From JBBSQE01 sp038258095 (lineage in GTDB: Bacteria > Actinomycetota > Thermoleophilia > Solirubrobacterales > 70-9), in assembly GCA_038258095.1 (NCBI GenBank), contig JBBSQE010000048.1, forward strand, positions 1 to 16,231: DNA of 16,231 nucleotides, in the 5' to 3' direction. Of the stretch, positions 1 through 7,114 are shown in pieces. Positions within the stretch are counted from its first letter, which is position 1; every line of letters begins with the position of its first letter. Made by a program: the position numbers and the translations under genes. Below the pieces are notes generated by a model, which was not told the DNA's origin, searched no databases, and worked only from the letters and a program-made list of their open reading frames with translations.

Positions 1-2144
1 CCCGCGAGTTCGCCACAAACGCCGAGCAGACCGACGGCCGATCGATGATCGTGATGGGGGCCGGCACGAACCACTGGTACCACTCCGACCAGACCTACCG
101 GTCGATGCTCGCCCTGCTCGTCTTCTGCGGCTGCCAGGGAGTCAACGGCGGCGGCTGGGCGCACTACGTCGGCCAGGAGAAGGTGCGGCCACTGACCGGG
201 TGGACGACCGTCGCCTTCGCGCTCGACTGGTCGCGGCCGTCGCGCCAGCAGCCCGCGACCCCCTACTGGTACCTGGCCACCGACCAGTGGCGCTACGAGA
301 CCTTCGGGGCCGGCGAGTTCACCTCCCCGGCCGGGAGCGGGAGCCTCGACGGCAAGCACTTCGCCGACTGTCACGCGCTCGCCGCGCGGCTCGGCTGGCT
401 GCCCTCCTACCCGAGCTTCGATCGCAACCCGCTCGAGCTCGCCGATGAGGCGGAGGAGGCCGGAGCGAAGCCGGCCGACCACGTCGTCTCCGAGCTTCGC
501 GAGGGCCGGCTTCGGTTCGCCTGTGAGGACCCCGACGACCCGGCCAACTTCCCCCGCGTTCTGACCCTTTGGCGGGCGAACCTGCTCGGCTCCTCGAGCA
601 AGGGACACGAGTACTTCCTGCGCCACCTGCTGGGAGTGCCCGACGCGGCGGTGCGGGCCCCTGAGAGTCCTCCGGGTGAGCGGCCCGAGGAGGTCGAGTG
701 GCACGACGAGGCGCCGCAGGGAAAGCTCGACCTGTTCACCACCATCGACTTCCGGATGAACGGCTCCTGCATCTACTCCGATGTCGTCCTGCCGGCCGCG
801 ACCTGGTACGAGAAGCACGACCTCTCGAGCACCGATCTGCACCCCTTCGTCCACCCATTCAATGCGGCGATTCCGCCGCCCTGGGAGGCGAAGACCGACT
901 GGGATGCGTTCAAGGCGATCGCCGAGCGCTTCAGCACTCTCGCCGAGCACCACCTCGGCACGCGCACCGACATCGTCGCCGCCCCGCTCCTCCACGACAC
1001 GCCCGATGAGCTCGCCCAGCCCGGTGGCGCGGTCCGTGACTGGCGCTCCGGTGAGGTCGAGCCGATCCCCGGCGAAACGATGCCGAAACTCGTCGCGGTG
1101 GAGCGGGACTTCACGGCGGTCTACGAGAAGATGACCGCGCTCGGGCCGCTGGTTGAGGAGGCGGGCATCGGGGCCAAGGGGATCAGCTGGAAGCCGGTCC
1201 CCGAGGTCGAGGACCTCCGCAAGCGAAACGGCCGCGCGAACGGCGGCGGGCCAGCCGACAGCCGGCCGCTGCTGCGCCTCGACAGCGATGTCTGCGAGGC
1301 GATCCTCGCGCTCTCGGGAACAACGAACGGGCGCCTTGCGGTCGAGAGCTTCCGCGCCCTGGAGGCCCGCACCGGCCGCCCGCTGGCACAGATCCCCGAA
1401 GAGCGGGCCGACGAGCGGATCGACTTTCGCGCGATCACCGTGCAGCCGCGCAAGGTGATCGCCTCGGCGGAGTGGTCGGGCCTCGAGTCCCGCGAGCGCC
1501 GCTACTCGCCGTTCACCGCCAACGTCGAGCACCTGCTGCCCTGGCGGACCCTGACCGGGCGCCAGCAGCTCTACGTCGACCACGAGTGGATGCTCGGCCT
1601 CGGCGAGGGCCTGCCCGCCTACCGCGCGCCGGTCGATGCCGGGCAGCTCGTCGGGCTCGGAGGAGAGCCCGGCGAGGAGGGGGGCCTCGAGGTGACCGTC
1701 CGCTACGTCACTCCGCACTCGAAGTGGTCGATCCACTCCGAGTTCCAGGACAACCTAACGATGCTGACCCTGTTCCGCGGGGGGCCCGTGATGTGGCTGG
1801 CGGTCGATGACGCGGAGCGTATCGGGGTCGCCGACAACGACTGGCTCGAGGTCTACAACAAGCACGGGACCGTCGCCTGCCGGGCCGCCGTCTCCCACCG
1901 GGTCCCATCCGGCATCGCGCTCTACTACCACTCGCAGGATCGTCACGTGAACGTGCCGGTCTCCGAGATCTCCGGGGCTCGCGGCGGCACCGACAACTCC
2001 CTGACCCGGATCTCGATTAAGCCGACCCACCTGATCGGAGGCTACGCGCAGCTCTCCTGGGGCTTCAACTACTACGGGCCGACCGGTCCCCAGCGCGACC
2101 AGCTGATCATCGTCCGCAAGCGGCGGACGGAGGTCGAGTACTGA
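1..2144 (+). CDS. narG: Respiratory nitrate reductase alpha subunit NarG, C-terminal ~714 residues (5' end outside window)
   Basis: This is the catalytic molybdenum subunit that reduces nitrate to nitrite on the inner face of the membrane, using electrons from NarH. The reading frame is open from base 3 and the first visible residues (REFATNAEQTDGRS) already align with the middle of NarG, so the ATG at 45 is internal and the true start lies upstream. Visible NarG signatures are IVMGAGTNHWYHSDQTYR, the stretch LFTTIDFRMNGSCIYSDVVLPAATWYEKHD around 730-830, and the C-terminal molybdopterin-dinucleotide domain with TPHSKWSIHSEFQDNL, RGGPVMWLAVDDAERIGVADNDW and PTHLIGGYAQLSWGFNYYGP. The N-terminal Fe-S (FS0) region cannot be examined. 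The TGA at 2142-2144 shares its A with the narH ATG, so translation is probably coupled. Family assignment is essentially certain. Confidence 0.97.
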   Translation, partial: REFATNAEQTDGRSMIVMGAGTNHWYHSDQTYRSMLALLVFCGCQGVNGGGWAHYVGQEKVRPLTGWTTVAFALDWSRPSRQQPATPYWYLATDQWRYETFGAGEFTSPAGSGSLDGKHFADCHALAARLGWLPSYPSFDRNPLELADEAEEAGAKPADHVVSELREGRLRFACEDPDDPANFPRVLTLWRANLLGSSSKGHEYFLRHLLGVPDAAVRAPESPPGERPEEVEWHDEAPQGKLDLFTTIDFRMNGSCIYSDVVLPAATWYEKHDLSSTDLHPFVHPFNAAIPPPWEAKTDWDAFKAIAERFSTLAEHHLGTRTDIVAAPLLHDTPDELAQPGGAVRDWRSGEVEPIPGETMPKLVAVERDFTAVYEKMTALGPLVEEAGIGAKGISWKPVPEVEDLRKRNGRANGGGPADSRPLLRLDSDVCEAILALSGTTNGRLAVESFRALEARTGRPLAQIPEERADERIDFRAITVQPRKVIASAEWSGLESRERRYSPFTANVEHLLPWRTLTGRQQLYVDHEWMLGLGEGLPAYRAPVDAGQLVGLGGEPGEEGGLEVTVRYVTPHSKWSIHSEFQDNLTMLTLFRGGPVMWLAVDDAERIGVADNDWLEVYNKHGTVACRAAVSHRVPSGIALYYHSQDRHVNVPVSEISGARGGTDNSLTRISIKPTHLIGGYAQLSWGFNYYGPTGPQRDQLIIVRKRRTEVEY

Positions 2145-3721
2145 TGAAGATCCGCGCGCAGGTGGGGATGGTGATGAACCTCGACAAGTGCATTGGTTGC
2201 CACACCTGCTCGGTGACGTGCAAGAACGTCTGGACCAATCGTCGCGGCGCCGAGTACATGTGGTTCAACAACGTCGAGACGAAGCCCGGCCGGGGGTATC
2301 CGCGCGACTACGAGGACCAGGAGCGTTGGAACGGCGGCTGGAAGCTCGACCGGCGCGGCAAGCTGAAGCTGAAGGCGGGCGGGCGGCTGCAGAAGCTGAT
2401 GAACATCTTCTGGAACCCCGACCTGCCGACGCTCGACGACTACTACGACCCCTGGACGTATGACTACGAGCACCTGATCAGCTCGCCGGCCGGGGAGAAG
2501 CAGCCCGCGGCCCAGCCGCAATCGCTCGTCACCGGTGACCGGATGGACCTCCAGTGGGGACCGAACTGGGAGGATGACCTCGCCGGCTCGCTCGAGCACG
2601 CGGCAAAGGACCCGAACCGGCGCGACCTCGAGGAGGAGGTCAAGCTCGAGTTCGAGCAGGCCTTCATGATGTATCTGCCGCGCATCTGCGAGCACTGCGT
2701 CAACCCGTCCTGCGTCGCCTCCTGCCCCTCCGGAGCGATGTACAAGCGCGAGGAGGACGGGATCGTCCTGGTCGACCAGGAGGCCTGCCGGTCCTGGCGG
2801 TTCTGCGTCTCCGGTTGCCCCTACAAAAAGGTCTACTTCAACTGGAACACGGGCAAGGCCGAGAAGTGCAACTTCTGTTACCCGCGGATCGAGGCCGGCC
2901 TGCCGACGGTCTGCTCTGAGACCTGCGTCGGGCGGCTGCGCCACGTCGGCATCGTCCTGATCGACACTGATCGGGTTGAAGAAGTGGCGTCCGTGGCAGA
3001 TGAAAAGGAGCTGATCGAGGCCCAGCTCAGCCTCTTCTGCGACCCGGAGGACCCCGCGGTCCGCGAGCAGGCACTGCGTGACGGCATCGCTCCCGACTGG
3101 ATCGAGGCCGCTCGCCGCTCGCCGGTCTACGCGATGTGCAAGCGCTGGGGCATCGCCCTGCCGCTTCACCCCGAGTACCGGACGCTCCCGATGGTCTGGT
3201 ACGTGCCGCCGCTCTCACCGGTCGAGAGCCTCGGAGAAGCGCAGGTCCGCGACGGCGGCGATCCCGACAGCCTCTTCGTCGCGATCGAGCAGATGCGGAT
3301 CCCGGTCGAGTACCTCGCGAGCTTCCTCTCCGCAGGTGACCCGGAGCCGGTGCGCCGCTCGCTGCGCCGCCTGGTCGCGATGCGACGCCACATGCGGGCC
3401 ATCAACCTCGGCGACGAGGTCGACGCCTCGATCGCGGCGGACGTCGGCATGAGCCGAGACGAGATGGAGGCGATGTTCCGGATGGTCGCGATCGGCGACT
3501 ACGACGAGCGCTACGTGATCCCGAAGCGCCACGGGGAGGCTTCGAACACCGCCTTCGCCGACCAGGGGTCCTGCGGCATCGACTTCCACAACGGCGCCGC
3601 GCTCGTGCCCGACGCCCAGCCCCAGGTCGAAGAGGCCCCGGCCACGGACTTCGACGTGCGCGACTACCTCGTCAAGGTGGACGGCAACGGCACTCAGACG
3701 GCGGGCGGCGCCGATGCCTGA
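2144..3721 (+). CDS. narH: Respiratory nitrate reductase beta subunit NarH
   Basis: NarH is the iron-sulfur subunit that carries electrons from the NarI hemes to NarG. At 525 residues it is close to the usual ~510. Four cysteine groups are visible: C16/C19/C22/C26 (CIGCHTCSVTCKNVW), C182/C185/C190/C194 (CEHCVNPSCVASCP), C215/W218/C221/C225 (CRSWRFCVSGCPYKK) and C242/C245/C257/C261. The tryptophan at 218 replaces a cysteine, as in known NarH proteins, where that site holds a [3Fe-4S] cluster; the others would hold [4Fe-4S]. The start is ATG at 2144, sharing one base with the narG stop, with GGAGG at 2129-2133. The 3' end overlaps narJ by 8 bases. The C-terminal ~40 residues are acidic and low in complexity. 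Confidence 0.97.
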   Translation: MKIRAQVGMVMNLDKCIGCHTCSVTCKNVWTNRRGAEYMWFNNVETKPGRGYPRDYEDQERWNGGWKLDRRGKLKLKAGGRLQKLMNIFWNPDLPTLDDYYDPWTYDYEHLISSPAGEKQPAAQPQSLVTGDRMDLQWGPNWEDDLAGSLEHAAKDPNRRDLEEEVKLEFEQAFMMYLPRICEHCVNPSCVASCPSGAMYKREEDGIVLVDQEACRSWRFCVSGCPYKKVYFNWNTGKAEKCNFCYPRIEAGLPTVCSETCVGRLRHVGIVLIDTDRVEEVASVADEKELIEAQLSLFCDPEDPAVREQALRDGIAPDWIEAARRSPVYAMCKRWGIALPLHPEYRTLPMVWYVPPLSPVESLGEAQVRDGGDPDSLFVAIEQMRIPVEYLASFLSAGDPEPVRRSLRRLVAMRRHMRAINLGDEVDASIAADVGMSRDEMEAMFRMVAIGDYDERYVIPKRHGEASNTAFADQGSCGIDFHNGAALVPDAQPQVEEAPATDFDVRDYLVKVDGNGTQTAGGADA

Positions 3722-4364
3722 GCCGATCGTCCCGCTCAAGCTGGTCTCGCTGCTCCTCCAGTACCCGAGCGCGCCGCTCCAGGAGGCCTGCCGGGAGATC
3801 GGCGAGGACGAGCTGGGCGGTCTGGGCTCCAGCCGCCCCGGCGTCTGGTCGCTCGTCAACAGGTACGGCCGCGAGCCGCTCGGGGGGCTCCAGCGCGACT
3901 ACGTGGAGACCTTCGACTTTCGCAAGCAGCACGCCCTCTACATGACCTACCACCTGCACGGGGACCGCCGTCAGCGCGGCGTCGCCCTGCTGCGGATCAA
4001 GCAGGCCTATACCGCCGCCGGCCTCGAGCTCGAGACCACCGAGCTTCCCGACTTCCTGCCGCTGATGCTCGAGTTCGCGACGCTCGCGCCCGGCTCGGAG
4101 GGGCGCGACCTTCTCGGTGAGCACCGGGTGGCGATCGAGCTGGTGCGCGCGGGCCTCCATCGCGACTCGAGCGACTTCGCGCCGCTGCTCGACGCGGTGG
4201 TCGAGGGCCTCCCGGGCATGAGCCGACGCCAGCTCAGCCGGTTGAAGCGCCTCGCGGCAGAGGGCCCCCCGGCCGAGCAGGTCGGCCTCGAGCCATTCGC
4301 GCCGCCCGAGGTGATACCCGGGGAGGACGGCGGCGGGATGCCGCTGGTGGGGGGAAGGCCGTGA
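3714..4364 (+). CDS. narJ: Nitrate reductase molybdenum cofactor assembly chaperone NarJ
   Basis: NarJ is the dedicated cytoplasmic chaperone that binds apo-NarG and helps molybdenum cofactor and FS0 insertion before membrane attachment; it is not part of the final enzyme. It has 216 residues, a typical length. The family signature is clear at residues 63-89, YVETFDFRKQHALYMTYH followed by the HGDRRQRG motif, and again at 112-122 (PDFLPLMLEFA). The start ATG at 3714 lies inside the end of narH (8-base overlap) and the stop at 4362-4364 overlaps the GTG of narI. No strong ribosome binding site precedes it, which agrees with translational coupling. Its place between narH and narI is the standard narGHJI order. 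Confidence 0.95.
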   Translation: MPEPIVPLKLVSLLLQYPSAPLQEACREIGEDELGGLGSSRPGVWSLVNRYGREPLGGLQRDYVETFDFRKQHALYMTYHLHGDRRQRGVALLRIKQAYTAAGLELETTELPDFLPLMLEFATLAPGSEGRDLLGEHRVAIELVRAGLHRDSSDFAPLLDAVVEGLPGMSRRQLSRLKRLAAEGPPAEQVGLEPFAPPEVIPGEDGGGMPLVGGRP

Positions 4365-5110
4365 GCCGGAGCGACATCGTCCTGTACGCCGTCCTGCCGT
4401 ATGCGGCCCTGGCGGTCTTCGCCGTCGGTCACTGGTGGCGCTACCGGCGCGACCAGTTCGGCTGGGGCGCCCGGTCAACCCAGTTGCTTGAGAGCCGCTG
4501 GCTGCGTGTCGGCTCGATCACCTTTCATCTCGGTGTCCTGGCGGCGATCGGCGGCCATGTGCTCGGTCTGCTCGGTCCCGCCTCGGTCACCGCCGCGGTC
4601 GGGCTGAACGACTCGGCCTACCACGTGATCGCCGTGATCGGCGGGGTCAGCGCCGGCGGCGCCGTGATCTTCGGCTTCTCGGTGCTCGTCTACCGGCGGA
4701 TCCGCTTTCCGCGTGTGCGGGTGACCACCACCGGGCTCGACGTGGCGGTCTTCGGGTTGCTGGCGCTGGGCATCGTCACGGGCATGCTCGCCACCGTGAC
4801 CAACTTCGGTGACGCCGTCCACTACCGGGAAACCGTCGCTCCGTACTTCCGCAAGCTCTTCATCCTCGATCCCGAGCCCGGGCTGATGACCGGTCATGGC
4901 GTCACCCTGATCTTCCAGATCCACGTGGTCTCGGTCTGGTTCCTCTTCGCGCTCTGGCCGTTCAGCCGCCTGGTCCACGCCTGGAGTGTTCCGATCGACT
5001 ACCTCCGGCGCAGCCCGATCCTCTACCGCGGACGGACGGCGAGGCCGCCGCGCTCGCCGCAGGTATCGGAGCCGCCCGGCTCGCCGAAGACTGCCAGAAT
5101 CGGGCGCTGA
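4361..5110 (+). CDS. narI: Respiratory nitrate reductase gamma subunit NarI (diheme cytochrome b)
   Basis: NarI is the membrane anchor that oxidises quinol through two b hemes and passes electrons to NarH. It has 249 residues with five predicted membrane helices (about 5-23, 51-72, 85-110, 124-145, 181-203). Histidines fit the four heme ligands: H56 and H66 in FHLGVLAAIGGH, and H188 and H206 in FQIHVV...LVHAWS. The 18-residue spacing of the second pair matches the known H187/H205 pair of the E. coli protein. H179 is an extra nearby histidine. The start is GTG at 4361, a 4-base GTGA overlap with narJ, preceded by a purine-rich GGGGGAAGG stretch. The C-terminal ~25 residues are a Pro/Arg-rich cytoplasmic tail. 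The stop at 5108-5110 shares one base with narK. Confidence 0.95.
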   Translation: MSRSDIVLYAVLPYAALAVFAVGHWWRYRRDQFGWGARSTQLLESRWLRVGSITFHLGVLAAIGGHVLGLLGPASVTAAVGLNDSAYHVIAVIGGVSAGGAVIFGFSVLVYRRIRFPRVRVTTTGLDVAVFGLLALGIVTGMLATVTNFGDAVHYRETVAPYFRKLFILDPEPGLMTGHGVTLIFQIHVVSVWFLFALWPFSRLVHAWSVPIDYLRRSPILYRGRTARPPRSPQVSEPPGSPKTARIGR

Positions 5111-6303
5111 TGACCGAACGCATCGAGGGCTCCGGCCGCAACATCGCCCTGGCGACGATCGCCTTCGCCGTCTGCTTCTCGGCGTGGGGCATGCTGGCGC
5201 CGATCGCGCCCGACCTCCAGGACAGCCTCGGGCTCTCCAACACCCAGACCGCGGTGATGATCTCGATACCGGTCGTGCTCGGCTCCCTGCTCCGGATTCC
5301 GCTGGGCCTGGCGACCGACCGCTTCGGCGGACGGCTGATCTTCGGGCTGATGCTCTTCTACTCGGCAGGCGCCGCGGTGCTGGTCGGCTTCGCCACCAGC
5401 TATGCCGCGCTGCTCGGGGCCGGGTTTCTGCTCGGCGCGTCGGGGGCGACCTTCGCGGTCGGCATTCCCTTCGTCGCCGAATGGGTGGAGCCGAAGCGCC
5501 AGGGTTTCGCCCTCGGGATCTACGGGATCGGCAACATCGGCACGGCCGTCGCCGCGTTCTCCGTGCCCGCGATCCGCGACGCCGCCAGCCAGCAGGTGGC
5601 CGGCCTCGTTCTCGGCGGCGTCATCGCCGTGTACGGCTTGATCTGGTGGAGCCTCGCCCGTGACGTTCCGGATCGCGAGCCGCACAACCAGCCCTACGGC
5701 GAGGTGCTGCGCTCGGGAACCGATCTCTACCGGCTCTCGCTCTTTTACTTCGTCACGTTCGGCGGTTTTGTGGCGATGGCGATCTTCCTGCCAAAGCTCC
5801 TCAAGGACTGGTTCGACTACTCGCTCACCGACGCCGGCCTGCGTGCCGCCGGCTTCACGATCGTCGCCACCTTCGCCCGTCCGCTCGGCGGCTGGCTCTC
5901 GGACCGGATCCCCCCCTCGCAGGTCCTGACGGTCTCGTTCATCGGAGTCGGGATCGACTCGATCGGCCTCACCTGGCAGGCCGGGGACCCCCACATCCTC
6001 CCGGTAACGATCTTCTGCCTGACGATGGCGGGCTTCCTGGGGCTCGGGAACGGCGCCGTGTTCAAGCTCGTGCCCCTCTACTTCCCGGACGCCACCGGCG
6101 CCGCCACCGGGATCGTCGGCGCCGCCGGCGGCCTCGGCGGCTTCTTCCCGCCGCTGATCCTCGGGATCGTCAAGGATGCGACCGGCGAGTTCACGCTCGC
6201 CTTCGTCTTTCTCGTCGCCTTCGCCTGGATGTGCGCCGGCCTGGCGACCTCGCTGGTCGTGCCGGAGGCTGATCCGGAGCCCGTACCGGAGTCCTCCGGG
6301 TGA
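5110..6303 (+). CDS. narK: Nitrate/nitrite transporter, NarK family (MFS, NNP group)
   Basis: This is a 12-helix major facilitator of the nitrate/nitrite porter group, feeding nitrate to the cytoplasmic NarG site and/or exporting nitrite. It has 397 residues. The two substrate-binding arginines expected in NarK are seen as R62 (SLLRIPLGLATDRFGGR) and R257 (FARPLGGWLSDR). The NNP signature in the C-terminal half is clear around residues 314-350 (LGNGAVFKLVPLYFP, then TGIVGAAGGLGGFFPP). The first half carries GASGATFAVGIPFVAEW and GIYGIGNIGTA. The start is ATG at 5110 sharing its A with the narI stop, so it belongs to the nar operon. The sequence alone does not say whether it is a proton symporter or a nitrate/nitrite antiporter; the short form without a fusion resembles NarK1-type proteins. 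Confidence 0.93.
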   Translation: MTERIEGSGRNIALATIAFAVCFSAWGMLAPIAPDLQDSLGLSNTQTAVMISIPVVLGSLLRIPLGLATDRFGGRLIFGLMLFYSAGAAVLVGFATSYAALLGAGFLLGASGATFAVGIPFVAEWVEPKRQGFALGIYGIGNIGTAVAAFSVPAIRDAASQQVAGLVLGGVIAVYGLIWWSLARDVPDREPHNQPYGEVLRSGTDLYRLSLFYFVTFGGFVAMAIFLPKLLKDWFDYSLTDAGLRAAGFTIVATFARPLGGWLSDRIPPSQVLTVSFIGVGIDSIGLTWQAGDPHILPVTIFCLTMAGFLGLGNGAVFKLVPLYFPDATGAATGIVGAAGGLGGFFPPLILGIVKDATGEFTLAFVFLVAFAWMCAGLATSLVVPEADPEPVPESSG

Positions 6304-6776
6304 AGCGAAGCCCTGAGCTGACACCGCTCTCCCACGACCACCACCAGGCACTGTTCTGCGCCCACCGCTTGAAGCGGGCGGAGACGGCGCAGGAGGCCGA
6401 GGATGCGGTGGCCGGGTTCCTCGCCTACTGGGAGGATCACGGGAGCCCCCACTTCCGGACCGAGGAGGAGATCCTTCTGCCCGGCTGGATCGCGGCTGCG
6501 CCCGGGGCGGATCGCGAGATGGCCTCCCGGGTCCTCGGCGAGCATTTGGCGATCAGGGCACAGGTGCGCCGCCTGCGACGGGAGCGGCTTGGGGTCGAGG
6601 AGCTTCACGGCTTGGGCGAACTGGTGGAGAGCCACGTGCGCTATGAGGAGCGCGAGCTCTTTCCTCGTATCGAGGATGAGCTCGAGGACCAGGCCCTCGC
6701 CAGGCTCGGAGCTGAGATCGAGTCCACGGAGCCGGGAGCCACCGAGCACGGCGGAGCCGAGGAACGCCCGGGGTGA
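6300..6776 (+). CDS. Hemerythrin HHE-domain protein, last intact gene of the nar operon
   Basis: This is a small soluble four-helix protein (158 residues) with a non-heme di-iron site. Candidate ligands follow the HHE pattern: H12/H14/H15 near the N-terminus (SHDHHQAL), H47, H51-x3-E55 (HFRTEEE), H82 (GEHLAIRAQ) and H112-x3-E116 (SHVRYEE). Such domains bind O2, NO or iron, and some family members repair iron-sulfur clusters. It lacks the N-terminal cysteine-pair domain of ScdA/YtfE proteins, so it is distinct from the RIC protein at 14871-15557. The start is GTG at 6300, overlapping the narK stop by four bases (GTGA), so it is almost surely co-translated with the nitrate reductase genes. A role in sensing or trapping O2 or NO during nitrate respiration is inference. 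The C-terminal ~20 residues look disordered. Confidence 0.88.
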   Translation: MKRSPELTPLSHDHHQALFCAHRLKRAETAQEAEDAVAGFLAYWEDHGSPHFRTEEEILLPGWIAAAPGADREMASRVLGEHLAIRAQVRRLRRERLGVEELHGLGELVESHVRYEERELFPRIEDELEDQALARLGAEIESTEPGATEHGGAEERPG

Positions 6777-6923
6777 GCGAAGCCGTTCGCTGGCAGACGG
6801 TCCTCTACGTCCATCTGCTGGCGATGGCGTTCTTCCTCGGAGGACAGCTCCTCCTCGCCACCGCACGTCATCTTCCTCGCCACCCTGGCGATCGTCTGGT
6901 TCGGCCTCGACCTGAGCCGGTAG
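6773..6923 (+). pseudogene. Remnant of a CopD-like small membrane protein gene (internal deletion plus frameshift)
   Basis: A GTG at 6773 overlaps the preceding stop by four bases and opens a frame reading MSEAVRWQTVLYVHLLAMAF then FLGGQLLLA, a convincing first membrane helix. After about base 6860 that frame becomes Arg/Pro-rich nonsense and ends at TGA 6929-6931. From 6861 a frame shifted by one base reads PHVIFLATLAIVWFGLDLSR and stops at TAG 6921-6923, a convincing last helix of the same kind of protein. Together these look like the two ends of a four-helix CopD-like membrane protein (usually ~140-150 residues) whose middle has been lost. An 11-base direct repeat (TCCTCGCCACC at 6852-6862 and 6874-6884) lies at the junction. 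The family name rests on resemblance of the ends only. The alternative is an intact 52-residue one-helix peptide. Confidence 0.6.
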
Positions 6924-7000
6924 CGGGCTGATCCGAGCCCACGGGGGCCGGGCCCGCGCGGGCGGCTCTCCCGGCCTCGAGCGACGCTGCTCGCACCGAG

Positions 7001-7022
7001 GTAAACCCCCTAGGGGTATACG
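7001..7022. promoter_or_regulatory. CsoR-type copper operator upstream of copA
   Basis: The core CCCCTAGGGG at 7007-7016 is a perfect palindrome flanked by A/T-rich GTAAAC on the left and TATAC on the right. This closely resembles the TACCCCCTAGGGGTA class of sites bound by the Cu(I)-sensing repressor CsoR in Gram-positive bacteria. The TATACG at 7017-7022 could serve as a -10 element, so repressor binding would block the promoter and copper would relieve it. It sits 12 bases before a small ORF and 89 bases before the copA start. No csoR gene is present in the window. Confidence 0.75.
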
Positions 7023-7033
7023 ATGGGAGGACG

Positions 7034-7114
7034 ATGAAAGCGCAGGTTCATTCGCGTTTGACCGACCGAGAGCAATCGATGGCCTCCCCGACGGCGCTTG
7101 GAAGGACCCGTTGA
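7034..7114 (+). CDS. Possible 26-residue leader peptide upstream of copA
   Basis: An ATG at 7034 follows a good ribosome binding site (GGGAGG at 7025-7030) and opens a 26-codon frame, beginning MKAQVHSRLTDREQS, whose TGA at 7112-7114 overlaps the TTG start of copA by four bases (TTGA). It has no cysteine or histidine cluster that would suggest metal binding, and I do not recognise it. It may be a leader whose translation couples to copA, or chance. The operator lies immediately upstream, so any transcript from that promoter would contain it almost from its 5' end. The support is position, ribosome site and overlap only. Confidence 0.35.
   Translation: MKAQVHSRLTDREQSMASPTALGRTR

Noticed and set aside
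45..2144. narG starting at the ATG at position 45
   Set aside because: The frame is open to base 3 and the upstream residues already match the middle of NarG; the ATG is an internal methionine of a gene cut by the window edge.
2072..3169. Long - strand open frame opposite narH
   Set aside because: It is antisense to NarH, whose cysteine motifs are complete; the translation has no recognisable fold.
5023..6351. Long - strand open frame opposite narK
   Set aside because: It gives a highly charged, repetitive Arg/Glu/Asp-rich translation antisense to a clear transporter; no domain is recognisable.
6852..6884. 11-base direct repeat as an insertion-sequence target duplication or attachment site
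   Set aside because: Only 11 bases separate the copies, there is no element between them, and the sequence codes for similar hydrophobic residues in both copies; it is better seen as a feature of the deletion junction.
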